Below, one piece after another: positions 20,101 through 33,547 of a DNA stretch of 64,000 nt. Location: positions 23,236 to 87,235 of the forward strand of contig JAHLKF010000040.1 in the NCBI GenBank assembly GCA_025558075.1, read 5' to 3'. Below the pieces are notes generated by a model that saw nothing but the letters and a program-made list of their open reading frames with translations, was not told the DNA's origin and did no database searches. A program made the translations under genes and the position numbers. The stretch comes from Gaertneriomyces semiglobifer (Eukaryota; Chytridiomycota; Chytridiomycetes; Spizellomycetales; Spizellomycetaceae). Numbering within the stretch: position 1 is the first letter of the stretch; each line of letters begins with the position of its first letter.

Positions 20101-23100
20101 CGTGAAACTCGCTTCCATATCCCCCACACTCGACATCCCTTCTCCCCCACCGCTCAAACCAGCATGACCACCACCAGTAGTAGTAGTTGCAATGTTCACC
20201 CCACCGTCATCCCCACCAGCCCCACCCGCCATCTCCTCATTCCGACTCATCGCCAACCCAAAATCGCCGATTTTGACATTGGCGTTTTTATCAAGAAAGA
20301 CGTTACTGGGTTTCAGGTCGCGATGGATCATGCCTTGGGAATGAATATGTGCGAGTCCTTCAAGAACCTGTCGGAAGAGACGCCACGATTCGTCTTCGTC
20401 CAGACCTTCAGAAATGACGTCGCGTAGGGTTTTGCGTTCGCAGTATTCCATTTGGATGTAGAGGATGCGGAAGCGTCTTTGTGGGTGTCGGTGGTCGGTT
20501 GTAGTTGAGAGGCGGTGGTGGGAGTCGGTGGGAGAGGAGAGGGTTGCTGTTGTTGTGGTGGTGGTTTTTTTGGGTGTGGAGGAAGGAGAGGAGGGGTTGG
20601 AGTGTGCGAATGTGATGGAGATGTTGGAGAGACTGTGGTTGGTGTGTTGTTTAGAAAGAGAGGCGCTGGCGAGCCAGTCACTGGAGAAGGTATCGAGGTC
20701 AGATTCCGAATGAAGGTTTCCAAAGTCCTCATCTTCATCATCATCTTCATCATCATCTTCATCATCATCATCGTCGTCGCTATCGGCTTCCTCGGAATCA
20801 CTACTGCCACTCTCGGTAGACGCATCCCCCTCAGACAAAGACTCTGACTCATCAGCCGAGGATCGCATATGAGAAGACGACCCAAACGCTCCATCAGATT
20901 CAGAAACCTCCTCATCGCTTCCACCTCCCACTCCACCATCGCCATCCTCCCACCACGCCTGATAGTATCTCACCACATACTGATGATGCAACCTACTCAA
21001 CGTCGTGACTTCCCGCATGATCCGCTTACTCCCCTCTCCTTCCTTCACGTCCCACCGAATCTTTTTGATGGCATACTCGCGTCCATCCACGCGATGTCGC
21101 GCCTTGACAACCTCCCCAAACCCACCGCGTCCGATGAACTCGAGCTCGATGAAATCCTGATGGTATCGCGAGTGCGAGGGATACGTGTTCGTCATGGACA
21201 GGGGAGACGGTTTCTTGGGTGTCGAAGGGGGTAACCGTGGGATTGCCGGAGAATGCGACGCGGATTTCAAGACCTGAAACGCAACAGGGAGCGGGTTCAT
21301 CCCGCCTCCCAACCCACCACCTCCATGGGACGGAGAAATGGGATGCGTCAGGAACGGGTGTTGGAGGAGCTCCAAGGCCGCAAGACGCTCCTTCGGATCT
21401 CGACGTAACATTTTTCCCACCATATCACGAAACGCGCTGGGCATGTCGCTTGCGGTGATGGTGTCGAATAAGGAGTGGGGATTGGCATAGGTGTAGATAT
21501 CGCGGCCGTACACCATTTCGAGGGCGGTACGGCCGAGGTTGAAGATATCGGCTTTGCGGCCGTACACACCGGGACGTTGCAAGAGTTCCGGGGCGGTCCA
21601 TCCGGGTGGGACCGGTTCTTCTTCTGGTAACGAAGGATGTAGCGGGCGAGTTTTATGCAGATCAAGGAGTTTTCGTGCATAGAGGGGGTCAGCGAGTTTG
21701 ATCTCTTCATCGGGATTGGAAGCGAGGAAAAACAAAATGTTTCGCGCGGTAATGTTTTTGTGAATGTGGTTTTGGGAGTGTAGGTATGCAACGGCTTTGA
21801 GGAGCTGGGTGATATAAGTTCGGGCAACGGCCAGTTTGACGCCACCACTGCGATGGATCAGGTCGGCAAGACTTCCTCCACGGCAGTGGTCAAGGAGGAT
21901 CTCGAGTTCCCAGAATTGCTGCTCGGTGCGAGAGATGCGCGTGTCGTACACGGTCACCATGTTGGGATGTCGAATTGTAGTGAGCTTCTGAATTTCAGAG
22001 TAAATGTCGAGCAGTTTCTTCTTGCCGTCGCCGGAAAGGTAGTATGAGTTTGAGATGAGGATTTGCTTGAGAATAAGGTAGTCATCGGGTGTTGCGGTTT
22101 TCGCAAAATCATCAATGCGGACAACGAAAAGGGAACTCAAGATGCCTATAAAGGATACGCCTTTTGAGCTCGACGCCACATACGATGATTGAAACCAAGT
22201 TGACCCACCCTTGTGAATTCTAGGGCCTTTGACCACTTTTTCCAGCGATACCTGCTTCTCCTCTCTTTTCACCAACTGCGGCTTCTCCTCATCCTCATCC
22301 GCAAACGCTGCGTCGCTCTCGCCTTTCGCTTCCTTTTTCCACCGTGCTCGTTCTTCCTTGACTGCTCGACGTTTGCGTTCTAGCTCTTCCTGGACCAAGC
22401 GCTCCATTTCGTCTTTTTCTTCCATCCACTGTGTTTGTTCGACTTGTCGTTCTTGTTCCTCGTCCTGTTGCTTTTGGCGTAAAAGTTCCTCGGCCTCGGC
22501 CGTGCGTCGGTCCCGCATTTGGTCAAAGAAGGAAAGAGGTTTCTTGGGAGAAATCGGAGAGAGAGTGTTGTGCGTCATGATGTAATCTTGGATGAAATTC
22601 GCAATATCATATATCTGCAAAGCAAAGGGATCAGCTGGCGTATCTATATGCTTTGGCTGTCTTCCGTTATGTGCGTCCAGATCCACACACACACATGCCA
22701 CGCACAGATACACACACACACAAAACACACACGGACAGATACACACACACAAAACACACACGGACAGATACACACAACACATACACACAACATATACACA
22801 AGCAACTGACCATTTCACTCCCAACCAAAGTTTTAGCATACTGTCCCACTTCCCGATTCAAATCCTCCACTTGACGGTCACTCACACCCCTCACGCCATG
22901 AACCTCCAGTTTAGGCACCTCCTCCGGATACTTTTTCCCAAAGCGCACGCGTAACTCGACCTTGACCCTCTCCCTGTTAACCTCGCCATGGGGCACGAGG
23001 TTCAGACAATACTCAAAGGCGGGCGCGACCTTCCAAGCGCTCTGGACAGGGACAATACGTTGCGTGAAATCGTCCATGTAGATGGCTTTGAGTGCTTGGA

Positions 23101-23272
23101 CTTCGTTGCACGCTATCGGATTGATGGCCGTGTCGTTCGGTGTTGGAGATGCGTGAGGTGGTTGCGACAAGGATGCGGTCATCTCTGTTGTTGAAGGGGC
23201 GTTCGTAGTAGTGATAGAAGTCGTAGTAGTAGTGGTGGAAGGCAATGCCTTCTTTTTGTTCTTGCGGGTCAT
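17116..23272 (-). CDS. GCN2: eIF2-alpha kinase Gcn2
   Basis: Five exons on the minus strand (23272-22811, 22614-20009, 19905-19692, 19396-18862, 18662-17116) give 1787 residues. Order: RWD domain that binds Gcn1 (about 55-150), charged coiled coil, pseudokinase (about 320-600; HKN in place of HRD and ADP in place of DFG), eIF2-alpha kinase (about 637-1090; GRGGFGEV, HRDLKPSN, DFG, late APE), HisRS-like domain that senses uncharged tRNA (about 1095-1500), and a C-terminal ribosome/dimerisation domain. The kinase insert is very acidic and Ser-rich (about 725-825) and a Gly-rich tract lies near residue 1640. This is the amino-acid-starvation sensor that phosphorylates eIF2-alpha. Length is close to the family norm (~1660). 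The 196-nt first intron is full of CA repeats. The gene diverges from UFD4 and converges on the RasGEF fusion. Confidence 0.95.
22680..22800 (-). repeat. CA-rich microsatellite inside GCN2 intron 1
   Basis: Imperfect (CA)n/(TG)n with a repeated ~30-bp cacacggacagata unit. It lies wholly inside the 22615-22810 intron. It generates long Cys/Val-rich spurious frames. Confidence 0.85.
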
Positions 23273-23579
23273 GGTGGGTTTTTTGATTCCAACATGGGTG
23301 AGATATTTTTTTTTTTCCGTTTGCGCCTGTTACGGCGACCAATTCATTTGTCCTGCGCTACAATGCTCTGCTCTATCTCTCTTCTCCAAGCAATTTCCTC
23401 TCCTCGCTCTGTTCCGTCTGTCCGCTAAATAAAACCTTTCACACAGTCCACTTCACCAAAGCACCAGTTTTTAAATTCCCAGTTCGCAAACTTCGCAAAA
23501 CGCACCGGGCGCGAAACCCGCCTGGCCAAACACCAAAGGCTTATTGATATCAACCTGGTGGAGAACCAACAAAAGGAAA

Positions 23580-23651
23580 CGCCCGATGTGGGTGTCGAAC
23601 CCACGACCTTAAGGTTAAAAGCCTCACGCTCTGCCACTGAGCTAATCGGGC
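23580..23651 (-). tRNA. tRNA-Lys(UUU), second copy
   Basis: Reverse complement folds exactly like the copy at 3273-3344: acceptor GCCCGAT/ATCGGGC, anticodon loop CTTTTAA, T loop TTCGACA, discriminator G. The only difference is C for T in the D loop (GGCA vs GGTA). Intron-less. It sits in the GCN2/UFD4 divergent spacer. Confidence 0.95.
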
Positions 23652-24130
23652 CTTCGCTGAACGCTCTGCTGTCCTCTGCATGTGTATTGTGCTCATTCAC
23701 GTTTAATCTGCTTTGAACCCTTGCTCTGTTGCCGCCAAGCCTCTTGATAACCTCGTCGTGATCTTGAATTGAATTCAGACTTTTCATACTTGGAACTAGC
23801 ACAGCACCGTTCGCAATATCTGCGATTTGCGTATGGTTGTATATGTATGGATACGGGCGGGTGGTGGGCCTGGGGGTTTGTGAATTTATTAATGAATCGA
23901 CCCACTATTAATTATGGATCGACACTTTTGCTTTCCATTGCTACGAATAATAACATTTGCATTTGAGGCAGCACAACAAGCAAGCCATCCTTTTGACATT
24001 CCACTAATATCATAACTCATAGTAATCATAATCAATAATCAAGCAATGAGAGTAGTACGTAGGGTGGGGGGAAGTGATATTAGTAGTGCGTACTATGCAT
24101 ATGATGATAGTTAGTACCTAGTTACTAACA

Positions 24131-24189
24131 CACCAACCAACCAACCAACCAACCAACCAACCAACCAACCAACCAACCAACCAACCAAA
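24131..24189. repeat. (CCAA)n microsatellite
   Basis: About 14 perfect tandem CCAA units, immediately followed by ccaaaccaatctc. Confidence 0.95.
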
Positions 24190-24326
24190 CCAATCTCATA
24201 ATATTAACCAATCCACTAATACTAGCAATCCAATTAAATAGTAATAGCAACATTAAACATTTTAAAAGAAGAGATCAGCAGCGAATCAATTAACAGACAG
24301 ACGGACGGACATTGGCCCCACACATG

Positions 24327-24332
<6 letters not shown>

Positions 24333-24370
<38 letters not shown>
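24333..24370. repeat. (CA)n microsatellite
   Basis: About 19 uninterrupted CA dinucleotides in the UFD4 upstream region. Confidence 0.95.
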
Positions 24371-24372
<2 letters not shown>

Positions 24373-24619
24373 CACAGGAAGGACATCGACAGAGGCTTGA
24401 TCTTGAACTTGACTTGAAATTGACAGGGCGCCCGTACTTTGCATTTGACAGATACTTACACACACAGAGTGAAGGAAGATACACACACTACATATACATA
24501 CACACAAGCAACGCATAGTCCACAATCGAATGTCGCAGGGAATGGTTTAATCTATATTTCGCTTTTTGCTTTTTTGCTTGTTGCTCAAACCCCCCCACCC
24601 CACTTTGGTATTGAAATAA

Positions 24620-27600
24620 ATGGACTCGCCCACTCCATTGGACACCACCACCACCAGCAGCAAGGGTACTACCACTACTACAACCACCAACAGAAACAGC
24701 AGCAGCAGCAAGGATACTACAACATCTACAACAACCACAACAACAACAACAACCAACACTACTACAAACACTACGAGTGAGATTTCGATCGGTGCGGGCA
24801 AAAAGAGAAAGAGGTCGCTCCAACAGGACCTGCATTCCACTGACAACAACAACAACAACACTACTGTTGCCGCTTCTCCGAGAAGAAGGTACGTTTTCAT
24901 TAGATACCGCACACAGAACTACATTGTGTATATATATACATATACATTCGTGTGCTTATCGCCTATTCCCCCCAACTCATTGACTCTTAATAGATCGCGG
25001 CGGCTGTTGAATCAATCACCCTCAACATCAACATCCAATTCAATCACTGCTACACTTCCTACTACTACTGCTACCTCTACAACAACAAGGAAACGGCGTC
25101 GTCGTCGCGGCCAATCTCCCCTTTCATCATCTTCTTCCTCCGCTTCTCCACCACTACCATCCGCTTCCCAACCGCCCCTCAAACGACCGCGTCGTAGTAC
25201 CACTGCTCCATCTACCGGTACCGTGATACCCACACCCATACACTACGACATCAACAACACTACTGTTGGTGAAGGCATGCCGAAATCAGATCGAAACACG
25301 GCGTTGAGCGATCTGTTGGATGCACCTGCTGGTCGCACGCGGCGCAAGATGCGTGATAACAAGACGAGACCGGGATCGCAAGGCGCTAGTACTACCACTG
25401 TTCGTGTCAAACCCACAGGGGAGATGGGTGATCTCGATCGTAATAATACTGGTGGTGATGCATCTGCGAGTGCGAGTGCTGGTGCGAGGAGAAAGGGAAA
25501 GCGAAAACTCCGACAGGGTATGGATACGCAATCTGAATGGAATGCTGAGGGAGGGGTTGCGGACGATGAGGGTAAAGACGCGGTGGTTAAGGGTGAGAGC
25601 GGTGAGGGCGGTGGGTCAACGGGTGATAGGGCGCCACCACCGTCTGGTGGGAATGAAGATGAAGAGCACCAACAGCGTGTGCGGGTGATGGATCATGATG
25701 AAGCTAACGAAGAGGATTCGGACGATGTCCTTGGTGACGAACTCCTTGCATACGACGTTCACCAACGCGATATCGACGATGATGATGATGATGATGAACA
25801 TGACGAAAACGAGGATGACGAGGAAGAGGATGATATCGACGCCATGTCTCATCCCCTCCACGACCTCTTCTCCATGCGATCCCGTATGGCCCAACTCCTC
25901 GGTCTCCACACCACCAGCACCAGTAACAACAGTAACAACACCGGTCATCAACAGACGGGCAAGTATGCGGAGATGTTACAGACCTTGCAAGCCGGACGGG
26001 TGCATGATAAAGTCATGGCGTTGCAGGAGTTGAGCGAGGTGCTAGTCATGGCGAGTGAGGATATGTTTGTGGGTGGGCGGTTGAGAGGGTGGGATACGGA
26101 TCGGTATTGTAAGGTGTTGGTGGGGATGGTGCAAAAGGGGGTGACGAGTGAATCTATGATGCATGGTGGTATGAATACTAGTAGTGGGGGTGGGGGGTTG
26201 ATGAGTGTTCCGGAGGATATGAGGAGTTTGCCGAGAGAGATTTTGATCGAGTTGGGGTTTGATATCGGAATGGAAGAAGAACCGAGTGTTCATAGTGGGG
26301 TAGTGTCAGATGAAAAGGCAGAAGACGCAGAAACTGTCACTCCCGATATGTTGTTGTTAGCCTTACGGTGTTTGACTAATCTTCTTGACGCCCATCCACT
26401 CTCCCTAAGCGCCATGTTAAGCCACGGCCTTGTTCCTGCGCTACTCGGGTTATTGACACGCATGGAGACGTTGGGATTCTTGGATGTTGTTGAAGGTGTG
26501 GTGGGGTTGTTGTTTCGAACGAGTCAGGAGGCGCCGGGGACGGTGTTGAGGGAGGGGGGTGTGACGGGTGTTCTGGGGGTGGTGGAGTTTCTGGGAGGGG
26601 AGACGGCGAGGAGGGGGGTGAGTGTTGTTGTGGAGGGGTTGGGGGAGTTGGGGAGGGTTGTGCGGTATGGGAGTAGTACGAGTTCGTTGCAACAGTCAAT
26701 GCGATCTCTACAACAAAATCGGGCGCTACAACAAATGGGGTCTCATCAACCAACGCAGCAAACGACGGGTGGGAGTACGAATCGCACTCAAAATCGTGAA
26801 GATGATGATGATGAGCGCGATGTGGAACCTGTAAATGATGGTGATGATGGAAATGCAATCATCAAAGTCACAGACCGCACATCCGCCATCGCGACAGTGA
26901 CCCGTGTCATGCCGGTTCTGGAACGGTTGATGGCGTATGGGGATACCAAGCTTGTGAAGGAGTGTGTGAGAGGGGTGGAGAGGGTTTTGGAGTGGGTTAT
27001 CAGACCGATACTTTTAAATGGTGGACCCTTAAGTGGGTTGGGACGACAACGAAATGGAAATATGAGTGCTTCTTCTGCTAATGGTGGGAGAGGGATGAAG
27101 CGTCAGAGTGAGCGAAATCGGGAGAGCCAACCCAATCGTGATGGTACAACGAATGATGGGGTAACGAACGATGGTGTGTCAAACGATGATGCACAAAATG
27201 ATGATGATAGTATATCCCAAGACGTCAAACTGTTGATCGACCGTCTTATAACGCCTCAAATCGTCGATCGGATGATGGACGTGTGTGTGGATAGTGGTAC
27301 TGATCGGGGGGTCGTTTTGGGTGTGTTGAGGTGTTTGTGGTATATGAGTTTTTCGGATGGGTTGGCGGCTGGGATGATCAAGAGTCATCATATCACTGAT
27401 CATGTCAGTGATCATCATCATCATGACAGTAGTGATCGTCGTGACAGTCGTACGAATCAGAGTGGGAGTGGCAGTGGTGATAGTGGGCAAAATGAGAGTG
27501 GTGAGAAGCGTGTTTTTGGTTTAGAACGCGTTGTGCAAGTCTTAGTCGGAGGTGTCACCCGCACCGAGCGAGATCGAGGTGATCGACAGGAGAGTACTAT

Positions 27601-30600
27601 TGTGAGAGGTGGACCGCCGCGGTTTGAGAGGGATGCGGAAGTCAAGATGTGGGTTGTGAGGGTGTGTTGCGGGGTTGTGCCTGGGTGTGGGTGGGGGTTG
27701 GTGTCTTCAAAAACGAGTGGTGGGATGTCAAAGAGTGAGATATCAACATGTTCAAAGAGTGGTGAGAAGGGTGCGAGTGGTGAGAGTTGTGAGAGTTGTG
27801 AAAGTGGTGCAACGACCGTGAGTGATGGAGGTGTGGCGTCGAGCCCCAACGAACCATTGAACCCCACCGATTGTTTGACTTTGAGTGATCGTCGCCGTGT
27901 CAAACTCATGGGATGGGCATTACGCCGGTTCGTCAAGCGGTGTTTAAGTGTCTGGGTCGATTGTGTTGAGACGTTGGATGAACACTCCATATCCACTTCT
28001 TCTGGTTCTTCTTCTTCTTCTGTTCTTGGAAGTGGGGGGATGGGTGTTTATGGTTTTAGTGGATTGAGTGGTGGTTTTAACGGTGGTGTGAGTGGGGTGG
28101 GAGTGAGTAAACGTCTGGGTGTGGAGTGTGTGGTGAAGGCTGTTTGGTGGGCGGTTTGTGGAAGGGATGTGTTTGAGGGTGTGATGGGTGGCGGGAAATC
28201 GCAATCAAAATCGCAATCAAAATCGCAATCAAAATCACAACAACAACAACAACAACACCAAGAACAACCACAACAACAACAAGCACAACCACAACAACGA
28301 GAACAAGAACAGCAGCGAGAACCACTCGTAGAGAGGTGTGATGGAAGGTGTGATGGTACCGATATGGAGCCCATGGATCTTGTTACGGGTGTACCCCGGT
28401 TCGCCAAGTTTCTATGCACCTTATTGACCAGTGGAGACGTGCGAGACACCAGTAGTAACAATGACCACGACATTGTCGAAACTGTCATTGGTAATCTTGG
28501 TGGGACTGAGAGTGTGTCACGCAAAGTTGATGGGAGTCAGAAGCGGGAGGAAAGCGGTACGATGAAAGTGAGAGTTACGACAAAAGAGGCGCCTAGGTTG
28601 TGGATGAACGCTGTGGGTGTGTGTGTGTTGGGTGGGGTTGTGGATGTTGTCCGACGAAACACCAAACTGTCTGATACATCTGACAAACCACATGGGGACA
28701 TCACGAATGGTGATGGGGAACGGTTGGTGAATGCGTGGCGACGGGAGGGGGTTTTCGAACGTGTGAGAGCGTGTTTGAAAGCCTGGGGGTATGACGATAG
28801 TGATAAGAATGATACCACTACGACAACGACTGTACAGAGTTCCGATGGGAAGGCGTCTGGTGTCACCCTTGATCATGAGGGTGAGGGTGGCAAGCAAACG
28901 GATGGGTCAGAGGGGGAACCGCGAAACGATGAGTTCCGACGTCGAGTCAAGGAATTGATGTGTTCCTTGAAGACTCTGCGGAATCGGCAGACTGTATTGG
29001 GTGACGACGGTACGGGTGGGGCCTCGAGAAATGGAGCAGTGCAAGGGGGATTGGGAATGGGAGTTGAAGGTGTGGTGACGTTGTTTGAGAGTGTGAAGGA
29101 TTTGGCGAAACGGGTTGGAGTGGATGTGGAAGAGATGGAGCGGGAGGTGGAGGCGGAGTTTGCGTCAAATTCCAGTAAAGCGAACGAGATGATTGCTGGT
29201 CTAGCGGGGAGTAGTCAGGGTGTGGAAGGTGATAACACCCCCACCGGCGAGACCACCACATCCTCTGATGGCCAAGACAAGGAACTGGTAGGAGAAGGGG
29301 ATGGTGAGATGGTCAGTGTGATGGATTTACTTCAAGGTATCCGATCTGTGCTGTCCGTCCTCAAACCGACGGCGGGGGCTGGTGCTGGAAGTAGTAACAG
29401 TGGCGTTTCGGCGACGGCTGGGATGGGTGGAGAGGGGGTGACGAGTTTGGTGTTTGTGGATGGACGGATGTATGATGTTGAGACGGTGTTGGGGTATTTG
29501 AGGACCGAGGGATTGCGCGTGTTGGAGATTGGGGGGACGAAGCAGGGGGGTGAGGTGGTGGGCGTTGTGGATCGGATGCGGGAAGTTGTCAAATCGTCTG
29601 TTAGCAGTGGTGAAAGTCGTAGTACTAGTGAGGATGAAACTGATGAGCAGGGATATTTTGAAGTGTGTGTGAATGTCATGCGACAGCTTGCGGGTGTGGT
29701 CAAGTGTTGTACGGCGTATGAGGTTGGAGAGGCTGGGTTGGTGAAGGTTTTGGAAGCGTGGTTTAGGGAAGAACAGGATGGGATTGATGCTGCTGCTGTG
29801 ATTTCGACAGAGAAGGGTGGGGAAGAGGAACAGCAAAAACAGCAGCGTCTTTCGCAGTCTCAGTCTGAGGTGTTGAGTGTGCGACGCAAACGGGAATTGA
29901 GAGTGCGTGCGTTTATGGCTGTATTCATGGGTGTAGTCGCACCCGTTCTTGCTGGGTCCACTGACAATAACACTACCGGTACTGGCAACAGCACGGCAAT
30001 GGAGGTTGGTGATGGTAGTGCTGCTTCTGGACCAATGATGGCGAAGGATGTGTTTGTGTTGGGCGGGTTAGACGGTCTTTTACGTCTTTTGCACGAGTGT
30101 TTGGAGCGCAGCGAAGGGTTTGGTGTTTGGACGACGTTTCCGGCCGGGTATCATGGGGGGTACGCTTATACTGGTGGTGCCAGTGGTAGTGGGATGGAAC
30201 GAAACGGGTTAGGACGACAGATGCGTGTGCGGTTGAATCCAGTGATTGCTGAACCGGAAAAGACGGGAGAGAGTGGCCGGAAACAGGTTGTTGAGGCGTT
30301 GAGTGGGATGCGGGATGTGGTTGTGATGGTGCATGCTGTGGCGGGGTGGGGGGTTGTTGGGGAGTGGGTTCGGAGTCGTGTGAGTGGTGGGACGGGGGGT
30401 GCGAGTATGGGGTTTGGAGTAATGGATGTGAGTGATGAGGAAGAGGAAGATGATGAGGAGGAGATTGAGGACGATGGGGATGAGGATGAGATGCGTGAGG
30501 GTGACGGTGAGGAGGAACATGAAGGGGAGGGTGTCTTGCTGGATGATGAAGATGAAGATAATGATGAGGGAGAGGAGGTTCGGGATTTGGTAGAGTGTGC

Positions 30601-32663
30601 GGAGGGGAGTGGTGCCAGTGACAGCGTTACGAGCAGTGAGAGTGCCGGTGGGGAGAAGCAGGATGTGAATGCGACTGAGGCTTCTGCATCTACGGGGATC
30701 AGCACGACACCTGCGACGGCTGCGTCTTCTTCTTCGACGACGACGACTGCTCCCGTGAAATCGTATGCGGAAGCCGTCCAGACCCCACCCAAGTTCCGGG
30801 TGCGGTTCACTGTTGCGGGCGGGGAAGTTGGGCCTGACGAAACTGTGTTTGGCGCTGCGTGGCGAAGTGAACTTGAACGTATGAGGAGCGAGGGCAAGCG
30901 GGGAGATGTCAATGCGTGGAAGGGAGTGAGTGTAGATGTTGATCTTGTGTGGGATGACGAAGGGGATGGTAAAGGTAGTACAGCAGACGAGGCACCAATC
31001 GAAGAAGGGTTATATAGAACTGATATGCCAACTGAAATTGAAAGGGGGGCGGAGGTTGGGAGTGTGTTATTTGTGTTGAGGGTCCTTTGGGATATGGGCC
31101 GCCGGTGGCCCACGTTATATGAAGACGACGAGGAATTTGAGGATGTAGATTTGAGTTCTCGAGGTGTCTATACGCTTCCTCCGCCGCGGTTTGTCAGTTC
31201 GCGGTTGGAGACCAAGGTGATGCGACAGTTGGACCAGGTGTTGGTTGTTGCGTCGGGGGTGGCGCCCGAGTGGTGGAAGGTGCTTCTTAAAGAGTTTGGG
31301 TTTTTGTTTACGTTTGAAGCGCGGAGGGTGTGGATGCAGAGCACTGGGTTTGGGTTTGCGAGGGGTGTGCAGACGTGGTTGGCCCGGCATTCTCGAAGAA
31401 GCGGTGGAAGTGGTGGTGGTGGTGGTGGTGCTGGTGGGGGTGGGTCTCATGGACAAGAAGGGAGTGTGGGAAGAGTGCAGCGGCAGAAAGTGAGGATTGC
31501 GAGGGGACGAGTTGTGGAGAGTGCGATGAAGGTGATGGAGCTGTACGCCCACGGACGTGCGGTTCTGGAGGTGGAGTTCTTCGATGAAGTAGGGACGGGG
31601 TTGGGACCTACTCTGGAGTTTTATGATTTGGTTGCGAGAGAGGTTATGAAACCGGACGGGTGTGTGGTGGGCGGTGTCAAGTGTCGGCTGTGGAGAGAGG
31701 CCGAGTTTATGTTCCCTAGACCGGCGGTGGACGGGGAAAAGGAGATGAACAAGTGTGTGGAGGTGATGCGGATGTTGGGAAGTTTGGTGGCCCGGGCTGT
31801 GGTGGATGGACGAACCGTTGAGATGCCCCTACACGAAGTGTTTTTGGAGATGGTCATTTGGAAACAGCGGTATGATGTGGAAAGTGTGACTTGGAAGCGG
31901 GCGTTGATGAGACGGTTGAAAAGGGTAGATAGGGTGCTCTGGAGCAGTTTGAAGCGACTGTTGAGTATGAAGCGAGAAGAGGTGGAGGGGTTAGCGTTAG
32001 AGTTCGTGTTGCCAGGGTACGACTTGCCTTTGGGAGAGGGTATGGTTACTGGGCGTAACGTGGAGGAGTATGTGTGGAAAGTGGTGGATGCGACCGTGGG
32101 GAGTGGGGTGGAGTATGCTGTTGGCGCGTTCCGAGAAGGGTTTGAAAGAGTGGTTAGTACGAGTGTTTTGAGAGGCTTTGAAGGCTCGGAGGTCCAAATG
32201 GTGTGTGGAGGTGGAGGAGAAGAGGATTGGAGTCTGGAAAGTAAGTACCTTTTTCTTTGTGGGAGCATTCTGTTTAAAAGTTATTTATGGAGCGATGTTC
32301 ATTGATGTTGGTTTCCGTTTTCTAGCCTTACGAGACGCTCTGAAAACCGATCACGGCTACAACCCCAACTCGCCATCCATCCTGTACCTCCTCACCGTGC
32401 TTTCTTCCTACACACCGCTCGAACGGCGCGAGTTTTTGAGTTTCTTAACTGGTAGCACGAGATTACCGATAGGCGGGTGGAAAACTTTGACCCCATCCTT
32501 CACGGTTGTCAAGAAAGTGGTGGATGATCCGGACAGGGTGTTGCCCAGCGTCATGACTTGTGTCAATTATTTGAAGTTGCCAGAGTATAAGGATGTGGAA
32601 ACTTTGAGGGATCGGTTGGGGGTGGCTTGCAGAGAAGGAAGAGGGTGTTTCCATTTGAGTTAA
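24620..32663 (+). CDS. UFD4: HECT E3 ubiquitin ligase, Ufd4/TRIP12 type
   Basis: Three exons: 24620-24888, 24994-32240 and 32326-32663, 2617 residues. The N terminus is Thr/Asn/Ser-rich and basic (KRRRRRGQSP). An acidic run (IDDDDDDDEHDE) is followed by the Ufd4/TRIP12-type armadillo region (from about residue 400: LHDLFSMRSRMAQLLG; KVMALQELSEVLVMASED). Long low-complexity linkers include a Gln-rich segment (SKSQQQQQQHQEQPQQQQ) and acidic blocks. The C-terminal HECT domain contains ELYAHGRAVLEVEFFDEVGT and GLGPTLEFY, with catalytic Cys2584 in PSVMTCVNYLKLPEY, 34 residues from the end as usual. Ufd4 extends ubiquitin chains on ubiquitin-fusion and N-degron substrates. At 2.6k residues it is longer than yeast Ufd4 (~1480) and TRIP12 (~2000), mostly through linkers. 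The 105-nt first intron is stop-free and in frame, so the ATG frame reads through it. Confidence 0.93.
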
Positions 32664-33547
32664 TCTGGGAAAACTCTGCGGAACGGTTGTTTTGTTGTAG
32701 TTGGAATAGGAAGGGGGATATATATATGATTTGAAAGTGGTGAAGAAGAGGGAAGTATATATGATTGAAGGGGGTTTGGGGTTTCTTTTGTTTTGTTTTG
32801 ATGTTGTGGTGGGAGATACCGTTGTTTTATTGTGTTTTATATGTATATGCTTTTCTGGTTGTTGTCGATCTTGTATAAGGAGTTGTGAGGAATAATATAT
32901 ATTGGTTACTTACTGGTGAATAGCGTGTATGGCTGGCTGTTAGAGTGTGGGTTGGGTTCTTTGTGCTTGATGCTTTGTGTTGTGAGGGAACTGGACAGTG
33001 GTGGTAATGCGGAAACGCCGTTGGTGTGTGTAGGTGTGAGAAAAAGGTGAGAAAAGAAGGTGTTTGGCTCACTACTCGAACGGACCAAAGGACCAAACAC
33101 GAACAATGTAACGTCGAGAAATGGTTGTTTTCCTGGTGTACAGAAGGTGCTGGAAAAATAGGAGAATTCGAAAGAGGTTAAAGGTTTGGGGTTGCTTTTG
33201 AGGACGACAGTGGGCGGGGCATGAGTCTTGTAGAGGTCGGGGGGTGATGACACGAGGGAGATATCTGCGAAAAAATGGGTACGAATATGAACTTTGTTTG
33301 TTCTAGATGCGGTGTGCATGTTCATTTCAAAGTTTGGGATTTTCTGGCATAATTTTGTTTATCATTGTTGTTGGTTTATGGGGCAGCGAGACGGGCTCCT
33401 CGGCTTTGTTGTCAATTAAAAAGTCGAACGGTAAACGTATGTCACGTCACATCCCGCAAACAACACGGTAGTGTCGGTAACAGCAAAACAGGTATATTGC
33501 AAAACAGGTATTTTCAAATGTACAACAGCACCAAAGTAACAAAACCT
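32664..33547. other. Convergent spacer, no gene
   Basis: About 880 bp between UFD4 and the class C receptor. It is GT-rich after the UFD4 stop, with tatatata patches at 32720-32760 that may be polyadenylation-related. Short frames carry no motif. Confidence 0.5.

Larger units (their letters stand above)
23273..24619. promoter_or_regulatory. Divergent promoter region of GCN2 and UFD4
   Basis: About 1.35 kb between two divergent start codons, holding a tRNA-Lys gene, a (CCAA)n microsatellite and a (CA)n microsatellite. A T run (23312-23320) precedes GCN2. No protein gene or defined TATA/GCRE-like site could be called with confidence. Confidence 0.5.

Noticed and set aside
22667..22839. Cys/Val-rich extension of the Gcn2 frames
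   Set aside because: Translation of the CA-rich intron 1 (22615-22810). Splicing joins residue 154 directly to the next exon.
30166..31113. 315-codon Ser/Pro-rich minus-strand frame
   Set aside because: Shadow of the acidic and Val/Gly-rich part of UFD4. No motif and no splice signals.
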